A stretch of 64,000 nucleotides of DNA from CATQHD01 sp965243165. GTDB lineage: Bacteria > Actinomycetota > Acidimicrobiia > Spongiisociales > Spongiisociaceae. The stretch covers positions 2,976,001-3,040,000 of the forward strand of contig OZ251535.1 in assembly GCA_965243165.1 (NCBI GenBank), written 5' to 3'. The first letter of the stretch is position 1. The number at the start of each line of letters is the position of its first letter. Both the position numbers and the translations under genes were made by a program. The notes below the pieces were generated by a model, which was not told the origin of the DNA, did not search any database, and saw only the letters and a program-made list of their open reading frames with translations. This document shows, piece after piece, positions 55,733 to 64,000 of the stretch.

Positions 55733-56671
55733 TCAGTCGGCTTCTTCCGTTTCGCAACAGCCGCCGTCGCTGCTGCAGCATTCTGGTTCGTCGTCCTCGC
55801 CGCACTCGTCGTTGCAGGGATCCGAAGGGGGATCCTCGGCGGCCGCGGCCTCCTCGGCGGGGGCGGCGGCTTCTTCTGCCGAGCGGCGCCGCCGCCGGTC
55901 CAGGGCTATGTAGACGATGGCGGCCAGCACCAGCAGGGCGACCGCCAAGGCGATGATCATCCCGGCGCCGGAGCTGGGGACCTCGGACCGGGCTTCCATC
56001 ACCCGGCCGTCGTTGAGGGACAGCTCCCAGACCAGGGTCTGGCCGGTGACCACATCGGCGTTGGAGGAAACGATCTCGCCCGGCAGGGTCAGGGTGAAGC
56101 GGGCGTCGAAAATATCGTCCAGCATGGACATGTCGATGGGCAACGAGTCGTCCCCCATCGCCTCGTCCAGGGCGCCGGTGTCGGGAACCACGGTCCGGAA
56201 AACGAAGGCGTCGCCGTCGCGGGTCAGCGAGAAATCGGACAGTATCCCCGCGCCCGCCGCCATGTCGGCCAAGTCCGAACCGTCGGCCATGCCTTCCCCG
56301 CCGAGCATCTCGTCGAAGGCGCCTCCCGTTGCGGCGGCCATGTCGTCCAGCTGAGCGCGGAGGTCGTCGAGGGAATCGAAGGCCAAAGAGACGCGAATCC
56401 CCGTGTATTCGCCGGTAACCGGCTCGATGCTCCACCCGCCGCCGCCCGGGAGCAACTCCTCCGCAAGCATCTCATCGGGGAGTATCTCTTGGCCGGACAT
56501 CTCGGCCATCCTCATGAGCTGATCGTCGATCGAAGTCTCCGACGACAGCACGCCGCTCCCGTCCTCTTCGACCATCAGATCGGTGTGCACCCGTATCTCG
56601 CACGAAGCCAGCACCAAGGCGAGGGCCGCCGACAGGATCGGCAACAGGATGCGGCTGCGGACTTTGTTCAT
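55733..56671 (-). CDS. LppM-like lipoprotein with Cys-rich cytoplasmic tail
   Basis: 312 aa. Lipobox ALVLASC near residue 24, then CEIRVHTDLMVEEDGSGVLS, which fits the LppM domain of actinobacterial lipoproteins. The body is acidic. A membrane helix (GMIIALAVALLVLAAIVYIA, near residue 240) is followed by a basic stop-transfer and a tail holding seven cysteines (DPCNDECGEDDEP; ECCSSDGGCCETEEAD). The mycobacterial LppM affects phagosomal survival, but that need not apply. The Cys tail could bind metal. Convergent with the restriction gene, 13 bases between stops. Confidence 0.82.
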   Translation of the reverse strand: MNKVRSRILLPILSAALALVLASCEIRVHTDLMVEEDGSGVLSSETSIDDQLMRMAEMSGQEILPDEMLAEELLPGGGGWSIEPVTGEYTGIRVSLAFDSLDDLRAQLDDMAAATGGAFDEMLGGEGMADGSDLADMAAGAGILSDFSLTRDGDAFVFRTVVPDTGALDEAMGDDSLPIDMSMLDDIFDARFTLTLPGEIVSSNADVVTGQTLVWELSLNDGRVMEARSEVPSSGAGMIIALAVALLVLAAIVYIALDRRRRRSAEEAAAPAEEAAAAEDPPSDPCNDECGEDDEPECCSSDGGCCETEEAD

Positions 56672-56765
56672 AGATACCTCCGGCTCGCGGCCCAGGATAC
56701 AAGGGCTGGGCGGCTAACCGAACGCGGCGGCCGAAGCGAAGCGGGCGCCCGCCGGGCGGGGGCGC

Positions 56766-57506
56766 CTACCCGGAGGCGGCGAGCACCGCTTGGGCTTCGT
56801 CGACGGTGAACCGGCCTTCTGTCACCTCTTGGCCCACCACCAGACCGGCCAGGTTGCGCCCGGCCGCCTCGAGAGAGGCCAGGGTCCTCACGTCGTCGAG
56901 GTGCCTCACTCCTCCGGAGGCGATGATCGGCTCGTCCACGTACTCGAGGGCGGTGCGGAGGATCTCGAACTTGGGCCTTTCGTTCAGCACGTCGCGCCGG
57001 GCGTCGGCCACGAAGAAGGCGCTGACCCCGCACGAAGCCATCTCCACCATCACCTCCTCCAAGAACCTGCCGGAGTTGGAGGTCCAACCCCGGGTGACCA
57101 GCTCCTCGTTCTCGAGCACGTCGAGGGAGACGATCATCCGCCCCGGATGGTCGCGGCACAGGTCCCACACCATGTTGGTGTGCTCGATGGCGGCGGTGCC
57201 CATGATCACCCTCCAGGCGCCCCGCTCGATCAGGCGGGCCGCCTCCCGCTCGGACCGGATCCCCCCCGCCGCCACCACCGGGACTTTCAGCGACTCGAGC
57301 ATCTGGTCTATGAGCGGGCGGTTGCGGTATGAGCCGTAGGCGGCGGCGTCGAGGTCCACCACCAGTAGGTAGTCCACCCCCATTCCCACCCACCCCCGGG
57401 CCCGGTTGAGGGGGTCGGCGTCCAGGGAGGTGACTTCCTCCAGGCTCCCCCGGCCCAAGCGGACCGCCCGGCCTTCGAGGATGTTGATGCGGGCGTACAG
57501 CTCCAT
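56766..57506 (-). CDS. HisA-family phosphoribosyl isomerase-like protein
   Basis: 246 aa from ATG 57506. It has the HisA/HisF TIM barrel: DYLLVVDLDAAAYGSYRNRP, VPVVAAGGIRSEREAARLIE, VIMGTAAIEHTNMVWDL, IIASGGVRHLDDVRTL and GLVVGQEVTEGRFTVDEA. The N-terminal catalytic Asp of HisA/PriA (in PAxD) is Asn here (ARINILEG), and the phosphate-loop DISRDGT reads ADARRDVLN. Activity on ProFAR is therefore doubtful; it may be a paralogue with another sugar-phosphate substrate. No other his genes adjoin. Confidence 0.82.
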   Translation of the reverse strand: MELYARINILEGRAVRLGRGSLEEVTSLDADPLNRARGWVGMGVDYLLVVDLDAAAYGSYRNRPLIDQMLESLKVPVVAAGGIRSEREAARLIERGAWRVIMGTAAIEHTNMVWDLCRDHPGRMIVSLDVLENEELVTRGWTSNSGRFLEEVMVEMASCGVSAFFVADARRDVLNERPKFEILRTALEYVDEPIIASGGVRHLDDVRTLASLEAAGRNLAGLVVGQEVTEGRFTVDEAQAVLAASG

Positions 57507-57597
57507 CCGGCGATTGTAGCGGCCCGGCGCCGCGCCCCGAGGCCCCAAAGCCCCCGAATCCGGCGCCCGAACCCGGACCCGAATAGCCTCCCCCGGC

Positions 57598-58371
57598 ATG
57601 GAAACCCGGCTCGACGGGCAACGGGCGGCGGTCACCGCCGGAGCGGGCGGACTCGGCCTGGTCATCGCCGAGGCCTTGGCCGCGGCGGGCGCGGCGGTGT
57701 TCGTCTGCGACATAGACCGGCGGGCGTTGGCGGCCCTGCCCGAACACCTGGAGGGCGCCTGCGTCGATGTGTCGGATCCGGCGGCGGCGGCCGCCTGGCT
57801 GGACCCGATCGCGGAGGGGGGAATCGACCTCTTGGTCAACAACGCCGGGGCGGCGGGGCCGGTCAAACCCGTCGAGGAGATCAGCCCCGAGGAATGGCGC
57901 CGCTGCCTGGCGGTGGGCCTCGACGGCGCCTTCCACTGCGCGCGGCGGGCCGCCCCGGCCATGAAGGCCCGCCGGAGCGGGGCGGTCATCAACATCGCCT
58001 CCACCGCCGGGTTCATGGGCATGCCCTACCGCACCCCCTACTCCGCCGCCAAGTTCGGGCTGGTGGGCCTCACCAAGACGCTGGCGATGGAGCTCGGCCC
58101 GTACAACATCCGGGTCAACGCCCTCGCCCCCGGCCCGATCAGCGGCGCCCGGATGGAGCGGGTGATCGCCGCCCAGGCCCAAGCGGAGGGCCGCCCTCCC
58201 GAAGAAATCCGCGCCCTGTACCTGGCGGGCGCCTCCATGGGAACCTTCGTTGCACCCGAAGAAATAGCCGATACGGCGGTGTTTCTGGCCTCCGAGCGCG
58301 GGCGGCGGATCAGCGGCCAGGTCATCGCCGTGGACGGCCACACCGAAACGCTCTACCCGCGACCGATCTGA
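57598..58371 (+). CDS. Short-chain dehydrogenase/reductase
   Basis: 257 aa. Classical SDR: cofactor loop TAGAGGLGLVIAEALAAAG, an Asp (CDID) after strand 2 favouring NAD(H), NNAGAAGPV, catalytic Ser in NIASTAGFMG and YSAAKFGLVGL with Tyr-x3-Lys. The C-terminus SGQVIAVDGHTETLYP is normal. The start is ATG 57598, divergent from the HisA-like gene with ~90 bases between. Substrate not predictable. Confidence 0.88.
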   Translation: METRLDGQRAAVTAGAGGLGLVIAEALAAAGAAVFVCDIDRRALAALPEHLEGACVDVSDPAAAAAWLDPIAEGGIDLLVNNAGAAGPVKPVEEISPEEWRRCLAVGLDGAFHCARRAAPAMKARRSGAVINIASTAGFMGMPYRTPYSAAKFGLVGLTKTLAMELGPYNIRVNALAPGPISGARMERVIAAQAQAEGRPPEEIRALYLAGASMGTFVAPEEIADTAVFLASERGRRISGQVIAVDGHTETLYPRPI

Positions 58372-58720
58372 ATCGGCGGCGGTTTCTGCGGTGCAGGGCC
58401 GGGGGAAGCTGTCTATCCTTCCCCCTGCTTCCCCGGAGCCGGTCCTCTTCCCCCGGACCGGACCGCTCCGGCGGCGGGCTTCCCCGGCTTCCCGCCCCCG
58501 CCGGGCAGAGAGAGCCGACGGATTGCCGCCCGCCGGCGGTCGGCGCGGAGTAGCCTGGCTTGCTCAACTACACGGATGTCATTATGCTGTTTGCCCCTTC
58601 GCCCGGCAGGGCCGGGCCGGATTGGACATCGGGGCGGCGAAACAGAAGAGCTTCTAGGCAGGACGAGCGGGTCAGAGGGTGGAACCGGACCCAAAGGGAA
58701 CTAAGAGGAGGGAGAACGGG
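58372..58720. other. Intergenic region upstream of ribonucleotide reductase
   Basis: 349 bases with no supported ORF. It contains the promoter at 58560-58588. I looked for a cobalamin riboswitch, because the downstream enzyme uses B12, and did not find a recognisable B12 box. Confidence 0.45.
58560..58588 (+). promoter_or_regulatory. Sigma-70-type promoter for nrdJ
   Basis: TTGCTC (58560-58565), 17-base spacer, TATGCT (58583-58588). It gives a leader of about 125 bases before the chosen start. Confidence 0.5.
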
Positions 58721-61700
58721 GTGGCGGGAGGCGCAGAGCGGACAGGGCTGCAGATCGAGCGGCGGTTCACGGTCGAGGGCCGAGACCCTTACGAGAACAT
58801 CAGATGGCGGCGGCGGGAGTCGCGCATCACCAACCCCGACGGATCGGTGGTGTTCGAGATGGAAGACGCCGAGGCGCCCGCCTCTTGGTCGCAGGTGGCC
58901 ACCGACATCATCGTCTCCAAGTACTTCCGCAAGGCCGGGGTGCCCCAGACCGACGAGCAGGGCCGCCGCCTGCTCGACGGCGGCGGCGGCCCGGTGCTGG
59001 GTTCCGAGCGGTCCGCCAAGGACGTGTTCGACCGCCTCACCGAGACCTGGCGGCACTGGGGGGAGGCCTACGGATACTTCGAGGGCACCTCCCACGCCCA
59101 AGCCTTCGAGGACGAGCTCAAGTACATGCTGGCCAACCAGATGGCCGCCCCCAACAGCCCGCAGTGGTTCAACACCGGCTTGGCCCACCGCTACGGCATC
59201 ACCGGCACCCCCCAGGGGTTCTGGTACGTCGACGAGGACACCGGCGAGCTGATCCCCTCCCCCGACGCCTACTCCCGCCCCGCCCCCCACGCCTGCTTCA
59301 TCCAGTCCGTGGAGGACGATCTGGTGAACGACGGCGGCATCATGGACCTGTGGACCAGGGAAGCCCGCCTGTTCAAGATGGGGTCGGGCACCGGCTCCAA
59401 CTTCTCCAAGCTCCGGGCGGAGGGCGAGCCGCTGGCCGGAGGGGGGCGCAGCTCCGGCCTGATGTCCTTCCTCAAGATCGGCGACCGGGCGGCCGGGGCC
59501 ATCAAGTCGGGGGGCACCACCCGGAGAGCGGCCAAGATGGTGATCCTCGACGTGGACCACCCCGACATCGAGGGCTTCATCGCCTGGAAGCACATCGAAG
59601 AGCAGAAGGCCCGGCTGCTGATCGAGCACGGCGGGTTCCCGGCCGACTTCAACGGAGAGGCCTACATGACCGTCTCCGGCCAGAACTCCAACAACTCGGT
59701 GCGGGTCGACAACCGGTTCATCCGGGCGGTGCTCGACGACGGGGAATGGGATCTGGTCAACCGGGTGGACGGACAGGTCGCCAAGACAACCGGGGCCCGC
59801 GGCATATGGCGGCGGATCGCCGAGGCGGCCTGGGCCTGCGCCGACCCGGGCATGCAGTACCACACCACCATCAACGAGTGGCACACCTGCCCCGAGGCGG
59901 GCGAGATCAGGGCTTCCAACCCCTGTTCGGAGTACATGTTCTTGGACGACACCGCCTGCAACCTGGCCAGCATCAACCTGGCCGCCTTCTTGGACGAAGA
60001 AACCGGCGCCTTCGACATCGAAGGGTATATACACGCCATCGGGCTGTGGACCATCGTCCTGGAGATCTCGGTGACGATGGCCCACTTCCCTTCCAAGAAG
60101 ATCGCCCGGGGTTCCTTCGACTACCGCTCCCTCGGCCTCGGATACGCCAACCTGGGCAGCCTGCTGATGCGCTCCGGCATCCCCTACGACTCGGACGAGG
60201 GGCGCGCCGCGGCCGGCGCCCTCACCGCCGTCCTCACCGGCGAGGCCTACGCCGCCTCCGCCCGCATGGCTGCGGTGCGCGGACCCTTCCCCGGCTTCGC
60301 GCAGAACCGCGAGCACATGCTGCGGGTGATCCGCAACCACCGCCGGGCGGCCTACGGCGCCGCCGACTACGAAGGGGTAACCACCAGGGTGATGGGCATC
60401 GATCCGGCCCTGTGCCCGGCGGACCTGCTGGCGGCGGCGCGGCGCGCCTGGGACCGGGCGCTGGCGCTGGGAGAGCGCTGGGGCTACCGCAACGCCCAGG
60501 CCACGGTGCTCGCCCCCACCGGCACCATCGGGCTGGTCATGGACTGCGACACCACCGGCGTCGAACCCGACTACGCCCTGGTCAAGTTCAAGAAGCTGGC
60601 CGGCGGCGGCTACTTCAAGATCGCCAACCAGTCGATCCATCCGGCGCTGCGGCGGCTCGGATACAGCGAAGACCAGATCGGGGAGATACTCACCTATACG
60701 GCGGGAACCTGTTCGCTGGACGGCGCCCCGCACATCAACCGGGAGACCTTGGCGGAGCGGGGCTTCACCCCCGAGGACCTGGCCGGGGTCGAGAGCGCCC
60801 TGCCGGGGGCCTTCGAGCTGCGCCACGCCTTCAACCAGTTCACCCTGGGCGAAGAAGCGCTCGCCCGGCTCGGGTTCCCCCCCGGCGAGTACAACGCCCC
60901 CGGGTTCGACCTGCTGGCCGCCCTCGGCTTCAGCGAAGAGCAGATAACCGCCGCCAACGACCGCATATGCGGACGCCAGACCATCGAAGGGGCGCCCCAC
61001 CTGCGCGACGAGCACCTCGCGGTGTTCGACTGCGCCAACCGCAACGGGCGGTACGGCAAGCGCTTCATCCACCACAGCGGCCACATCGGGATGATGGCCG
61101 CCGCCCAGCCCTTCATCTCGGGGGCCATCTCCAAGACCATCAACATGCCCAACGAGGTGTCCGTCGAGACCGTGGCGGACGCCTACATGACGTCGTGGGA
61201 GCTGGGCCTCAAGGCCATGGCCCTCTACCGGGACGGCTCCAAGGCCTCCCAGCCGCTGTCCACCTCCTCCGACGACGCCGCCTCCGAGGAGCTGCCCGCC
61301 GAAGCCGCCCAGGCGGTGCAGGATCAGATCGACATGGCCTGGGGCCGTTTCCCGGCCGGCATCTCCCCCACCGCGGCCTACGCCAGCCAACCCCGCCCCC
61401 GGTTCATCCTGCCCGCCCGCCGGAGCGGCTGGACGCAGGAAGCCAGGGTGGGCGGCCACAAGGTCTTCCTGCGGACCGGAGAATACGAGGACGGCTCCCT
61501 CGGAGAGATCTTCCTCGACCTGGCCAAGGAGGGCGCCACCCTGCGGGGGGTGCTGGCCAGCTTCGCCATCGCGGTGAGCAAGGGCCTCCAGTACGGGGTT
61601 CCGCTCGAGGAGTTCGTAGACACCTTCGTTTTCCAGACCTTCGAACCGAGGGGCATCGTGGAGAACCATCCCAACATCAAGATGGCCAACTCCATCATCG

Positions 61701-62104
61701 ACTACGTGTTCCGGGCGCTCGGCGTCGAGTACCTGCACCGCGACGAGCTGGTGCAGGTGCCGCCCGACCGCTCGGCCAGCGACCTCCCCGAACCTCCCAA
61801 GGGGCTGGCCGCGGAAGCCGGCCTCCAGATGGAGCTGATAGAAGCCGCCAAGGAGCGGGAGATCGCCGAGCAGGCCGCGGCCGCCGCCTTCACCGATGCG
61901 GGGCCTGCCCCAGCCCCGGCCGGCGCCCAACCCCGCCCCGCCGCCGTGCTGCAGAAATCCGTCCAAACCGCCCTGGCGGGGGCCGAACATCTGAGCGGGC
62001 TGATGGGCGACGCCCCGGTGTGCCCCTCATGCGGCCACATGACCGTGCGCAACGGCGCCTGCTACGTTTGCCTGACCTGCGGCGACACAACCGGTTGCAG
62101 CTGA
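58721..62104 (+). CDS. nrdJ: Adenosylcobalamin-dependent (class II) ribonucleotide reductase
   Basis: 1127 aa from GTG 58721, preceded by GAGGAGGGAG at 58705-58714; an upstream GTG at 58679 has a poorer site. It reduces ribonucleotides to dNTPs using B12 and needs no oxygen. Landmarks: MAAPNSPQWFNTGLAHRYG, HACFIQSVEDDLVNDG with the first redox Cys, FKMGSGTGSNFSKLR, the active loop NPCSEYMFLDDTACNLASIN, and LAPTGTIGLVMDCDTTGVEP. The C-terminus carries CPSCGHMTVRNGACYVCLTC, a zinc-finger-like end common in this long NrdJ subtype. Single gene with its own promoter. Confidence 0.96.
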   Translation: MAGGAERTGLQIERRFTVEGRDPYENIRWRRRESRITNPDGSVVFEMEDAEAPASWSQVATDIIVSKYFRKAGVPQTDEQGRRLLDGGGGPVLGSERSAKDVFDRLTETWRHWGEAYGYFEGTSHAQAFEDELKYMLANQMAAPNSPQWFNTGLAHRYGITGTPQGFWYVDEDTGELIPSPDAYSRPAPHACFIQSVEDDLVNDGGIMDLWTREARLFKMGSGTGSNFSKLRAEGEPLAGGGRSSGLMSFLKIGDRAAGAIKSGGTTRRAAKMVILDVDHPDIEGFIAWKHIEEQKARLLIEHGGFPADFNGEAYMTVSGQNSNNSVRVDNRFIRAVLDDGEWDLVNRVDGQVAKTTGARGIWRRIAEAAWACADPGMQYHTTINEWHTCPEAGEIRASNPCSEYMFLDDTACNLASINLAAFLDEETGAFDIEGYIHAIGLWTIVLEISVTMAHFPSKKIARGSFDYRSLGLGYANLGSLLMRSGIPYDSDEGRAAAGALTAVLTGEAYAASARMAAVRGPFPGFAQNREHMLRVIRNHRRAAYGAADYEGVTTRVMGIDPALCPADLLAAARRAWDRALALGERWGYRNAQATVLAPTGTIGLVMDCDTTGVEPDYALVKFKKLAGGGYFKIANQSIHPALRRLGYSEDQIGEILTYTAGTCSLDGAPHINRETLAERGFTPEDLAGVESALPGAFELRHAFNQFTLGEEALARLGFPPGEYNAPGFDLLAALGFSEEQITAANDRICGRQTIEGAPHLRDEHLAVFDCANRNGRYGKRFIHHSGHIGMMAAAQPFISGAISKTINMPNEVSVETVADAYMTSWELGLKAMALYRDGSKASQPLSTSSDDAASEELPAEAAQAVQDQIDMAWGRFPAGISPTAAYASQPRPRFILPARRSGWTQEARVGGHKVFLRTGEYEDGSLGEIFLDLAKEGATLRGVLASFAIAVSKGLQYGVPLEEFVDTFVFQTFEPRGIVENHPNIKMANSIIDYVFRALGVEYLHRDELVQVPPDRSASDLPEPPKGLAAEAGLQMELIEAAKEREIAEQAAAAAFTDAGPAPAPAGAQPRPAAVLQKSVQTALAGAEHLSGLMGDAPVCPSCGHMTVRNGACYVCLTCGDTTGCS

Positions 62105-62156
62105 AACCGACAGGCATCCCACCGTTAGGCGCGGTGCGCTGGCTAGAGTATGTCCT

Positions 62157-62408
62157 ATGCATCGAGAAAGCACCCCGCGCGAGTTGCGCCGCGAGAGCAA
62201 TGAGATACAGGAACCAAACAAGGGCAGGGCCTTGGCCGTAACTAACGAAGGCGGCCCCGTCGGTGAGATCAAGCCTAAGAGAGGCAACAACTATACCTCC
62301 ACCGAAACCGCAGTTGAGTTGTTCCGCAGCCTACCGCCCATCGACTACGAACGCTTTCGAGCCGACTTGGACGCCGTAACCGATCAAGCCCCGACTCCTC
62401 TTGCCTGA
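62157..62408 (+). CDS. Phd/YefM-type antitoxin
   Basis: 83 aa. The segment ESNEIQEPNKGRALAVTNEG followed by GPVGEIKP fits the Phd core that binds DNA, and the C-terminal part (ELFRSLPPIDYERFRADLDA) would wrap the toxin. TAGAGT at 62144-62149 lies eight bases before the ATG, suggesting a leaderless transcript. The gene is followed by the start of a PIN-toxin gene that has been cut off after ~18 codons, so this antitoxin appears orphaned. Confidence 0.75.
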   Translation: MHRESTPRELRRESNEIQEPNKGRALAVTNEGGPVGEIKPKRGNNYTSTETAVELFRSLPPIDYERFRADLDAVTDQAPTPLA

Positions 62409-62499
62409 GACGCCAGCGAATAGACGACCTAGAGGACTGCTCGATACCTCAGTGGGGGAGGTCATCCGAAAGGGCGAATCATGGTATGGGAACCGATAA
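62401..62499 (+). pseudogene. N-terminal stub of a VapC-like PIN toxin
   Basis: From TTG 62401, overlapping the antitoxin stop, it reads LPETPANRRPRGLLDTSVGE. GLLDTSV is the usual first strand and Asp of VapC proteins. After codon 18 the sequence stops resembling a PIN domain and ends at 62497-62499. The remainder of the toxin is absent and the Fic gene starts inside the same stretch. Probably a deletion scar. Confidence 0.6.
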
Positions 62500-63335
62500 C
62501 CGAACTCGGAGAAGACCGGGAGCGCTTGGCCGACCGGGAACTTCCGGCGTTGGCGGCGGCCTGGAAAGAGCGACGCGAATCCCTGTCAGAGACCGAGGGC
62601 CTCGCTGAGTACAACCAACAGTTGGCCCGCGAGTGGGCGATCGAGACCGGCATCCTCGAAGGACTCTACACCCTCGACCTCGATCTGACCCGGCTGTTCA
62701 TCGAAGAGGGCATCGACGAAGCGCTCATCACCCGCGCTTCCACCGATCAGCCGCCTGAACTGACGGCCGCCCTCATCAATGACCAGAAAGAAGCGGTCGA
62801 CTGGCTCTTTGAGTTCGTCGAATCAGAACGCCCATTTTCAGAGTCTTTCATAAAGGAACTTCATTCGTTGATTACGCGCAGCCAGTCCACGGCGTCCGGA
62901 CGGGACTACCTCGGCCGGAGAACGGAGATCCCGCTCCGGCGGGGTGCTTATAAGATCAGGCCCAACAATCCAACCCTGTCTGACGGCTCTGTTCACGAAT
63001 ACTGCCCGCCCGAACAGGTTACGGTCGAGATGGAGCGCCTCATCGAGATCCATGACCGCTGCTCGAATGAAGGAGCAGCGCCGGAGTTGCTCGCCGCTTG
63101 GCTGCATCACCGCTTCACGCAGATCCATCCCTTCCAGGACGGAAACGGCCGCGTCGCCCGGTCACTCGCCTCCTTGGTGTTCCTGAAGGAAGGATGGTTT
63201 CCCCTGGTCATCCAGCGCGGCCAACGCACCGATTACATAGAAGCCTGCGAGGCGGCCGACCGCGGTGACTTGGCCCCCTTGGTCGATCTGTTCGCCGCCG
63301 CCCAACGCAAAGCCATGATGAACGCCCCGGGATGA
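62481..63335 (+). CDS. Fic-domain AMP-transferase, class II (self-inhibited)
   Basis: 284 aa. The Fic motif HPFQDGNGRVARSL (near residue 215) is complete, with His, Asp and both Arg/Asn contacts. The inhibitory helix motif Ser/Thr-x3-Glu-Gly is present as TGILEG (residues 56-61), at the N-terminal position that defines class II Fic proteins. It transfers AMP or another nucleotide to target hydroxyls; the target is unknown. AAAGGG precedes ATG 62481. It sits immediately after the orphan Phd antitoxin and the VapC stub. Confidence 0.9.
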   Translation: MVWEPITELGEDRERLADRELPALAAAWKERRESLSETEGLAEYNQQLAREWAIETGILEGLYTLDLDLTRLFIEEGIDEALITRASTDQPPELTAALINDQKEAVDWLFEFVESERPFSESFIKELHSLITRSQSTASGRDYLGRRTEIPLRRGAYKIRPNNPTLSDGSVHEYCPPEQVTVEMERLIEIHDRCSNEGAAPELLAAWLHHRFTQIHPFQDGNGRVARSLASLVFLKEGWFPLVIQRGQRTDYIEACEAADRGDLAPLVDLFAAAQRKAMMNAPG

Positions 63336-63371
63336 AACTGCGTCACCGGGGCGAATAGGCCGGAGGGCGGG

Positions 63372-63866
63372 TTACCGCTTGTAGAGGCCCATCAAGGACG
63401 CTTTTTCTAGGGTGTTGAAGTGGAGCATGAACCCGACCACCGCCGCCGAGGTGTCGGCGTCCACCGGCAGCGACTCGACGCCCACCGCATGAACGGTGAA
63501 CAGGTAACGGTGGGGGTGGTCTCCTTCAGGGGGGCAAGGGCCGCCGTAGCCGGGCCGGCCGAAGTCGGTGCGGGTCTGCAGGGCGCCGTCGGGAAGGCCC
63601 GACCCGCTTCCCGCGCCCGCCGCCAGCTCGGCCGCGTGGGCGGGGATGTTCACCACCACCCAGTGCCAGAAACCGGATCCGGTGGGGGCGTCTGGGTCGT
63701 AGCAGGCAACGGCGAAACTCTCGGTTCCCTCCGGGGCGCCCGTCCAGGCGAGGTGCGGCGACCGGTTGCCGCCGGCGCACCCGAACCCGTATTCCTCGGC
63801 GAGGACATGGGCGGCGTCCAGGTAGTCCCCGTCCTCGAAGTCGGCGGATGTGAGGGTCAGGGCCAT
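63372..63866 (-). CDS. YbhB/YbcL family (PEBP-like) protein
   Basis: 164 aa. PEBP-fold features: NRSPHLAWTGAPEGTESFAV, CYDPDAPTGSGFWHWVVVNI and FGRPGYGGPCPPEGDHPHRY, with TVHAVGVESLPV near the end. The bacterial members have no proven enzymatic role; Raf-kinase-inhibitor-like binding of phospholipids or small molecules is the family description. AAGGAGA precedes the ATG at 63866. Monocistronic, convergent with the Fic gene. Confidence 0.92.
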   Translation of the reverse strand: MALTLTSADFEDGDYLDAAHVLAEEYGFGCAGGNRSPHLAWTGAPEGTESFAVACYDPDAPTGSGFWHWVVVNIPAHAAELAAGAGSGSGLPDGALQTRTDFGRPGYGGPCPPEGDHPHRYLFTVHAVGVESLPVDADTSAAVVGFMLHFNTLEKASLMGLYKR

Positions 63867-63957
63867 GGTCTCTCCTTCCTCGATGGATTCGACCGCCCGA
63901 GGCTACACCGCGCCCCCCGCCCTCACTCCCCCCGAAAAGCCGGGTATTCTCCCGGCT

Positions 63958-64000
63958 ATGCCGCCGTCCGATGCGAACCCGGTCGAGGGCTTCGAAGAGG
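63958..64000 (+). CDS. Start of a gene running off the window
   Basis: ATG 63958 opens MPPSDANPVEGFEE to the end of the window. A TATTCT about eight bases upstream could be a -10 (leaderless). Too short to identify. Confidence 0.35.
   Translation, partial: MPPSDANPVEGFEE

Noticed and set aside
58372..58720. Cobalamin riboswitch ahead of the B12-dependent reductase
   Set aside because: No recognisable B12-box or conserved core could be found by eye.

Overview
The window is high-GC bacterial DNA with dense, largely operonic gene packing. Mycothiol biosynthesis (MshA), a ClpS-DUF2017 pair, a Rex repressor, an actinobacterial-type GuaB1, a YbjN protein beside mshA and an S-layer-homology surface protein all point to Actinobacteria, most plausibly an Acidimicrobiia-like lineage. 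That placement is inference; there is no rRNA gene or taxonomic marker here to settle it. No tRNA, rRNA or CRISPR array was recognised.

Layout. 1-4507: a PLD-SNF2 helicase (minus, runs off the window), then a toxin-antitoxin locus with a tandemly duplicated antitoxin-like gene and a PIN toxin. 4544-9358: a surface-protein gene flanked by two ~335 bp copies of atpC, the left copy being a pseudogene. 9041-16320: a complete F1Fo ATP synthase operon (minus), with a candidate Rex operator at its promoter end. 16405-20439: glyA, tsaC, prmC and an OLD/RecF-like AAA ATPase. 20534-24283: a form II CO-dehydrogenase-like molybdenum hydroxylase. 24430-28172: DUF2017, clpS, a small regulated gene, pheA, an ATPase remnant, a thioesterase and rex. 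28205-29866: a complete IS1380-type element that landed exactly on the stop codon of a SNF2 helicase (29813-32044). 32097-41515: a divergent respiratory cluster, with a split-cytochrome-b bc complex, Rieske protein, di-haem cytochrome and ferredoxin on the minus strand, and a cbb3-like N/O/P set plus a micro-peptide on the plus strand. 41826-50683: small hypotheticals, SAM hydroxide adenosyltransferase, YbjN, mshA, an acyltransferase, an M23 peptidase, a MoaD-membrane fusion and guaB1. 50754-55719: a type ISP restriction-modification gene. 55733-64000: a lipoprotein, a HisA-like protein, an SDR, class II ribonucleotide reductase, a Phd/VapC-remnant/Fic locus and a PEBP-family protein.

Two themes stand out. 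First, simple-sequence contingency: a (GA)19 tract frameshifts the type ISP gene in this copy, a G15 tract lies between a -35 and a -10 ahead of the surface-protein gene, and a G13 tract lies in frame inside the PLD helicase. This is the architecture of phase-variable surface and restriction loci. Second, unusual respiration: the CcoN-like subunit has lost every canonical haem and copper histidine, and a ~27-residue helical module followed by a Pro/Ala linker recurs at the N-termini of three separate membrane respiratory proteins. A rex gene and a candidate Rex site on the ATP synthase operon suggest redox control of energy metabolism.
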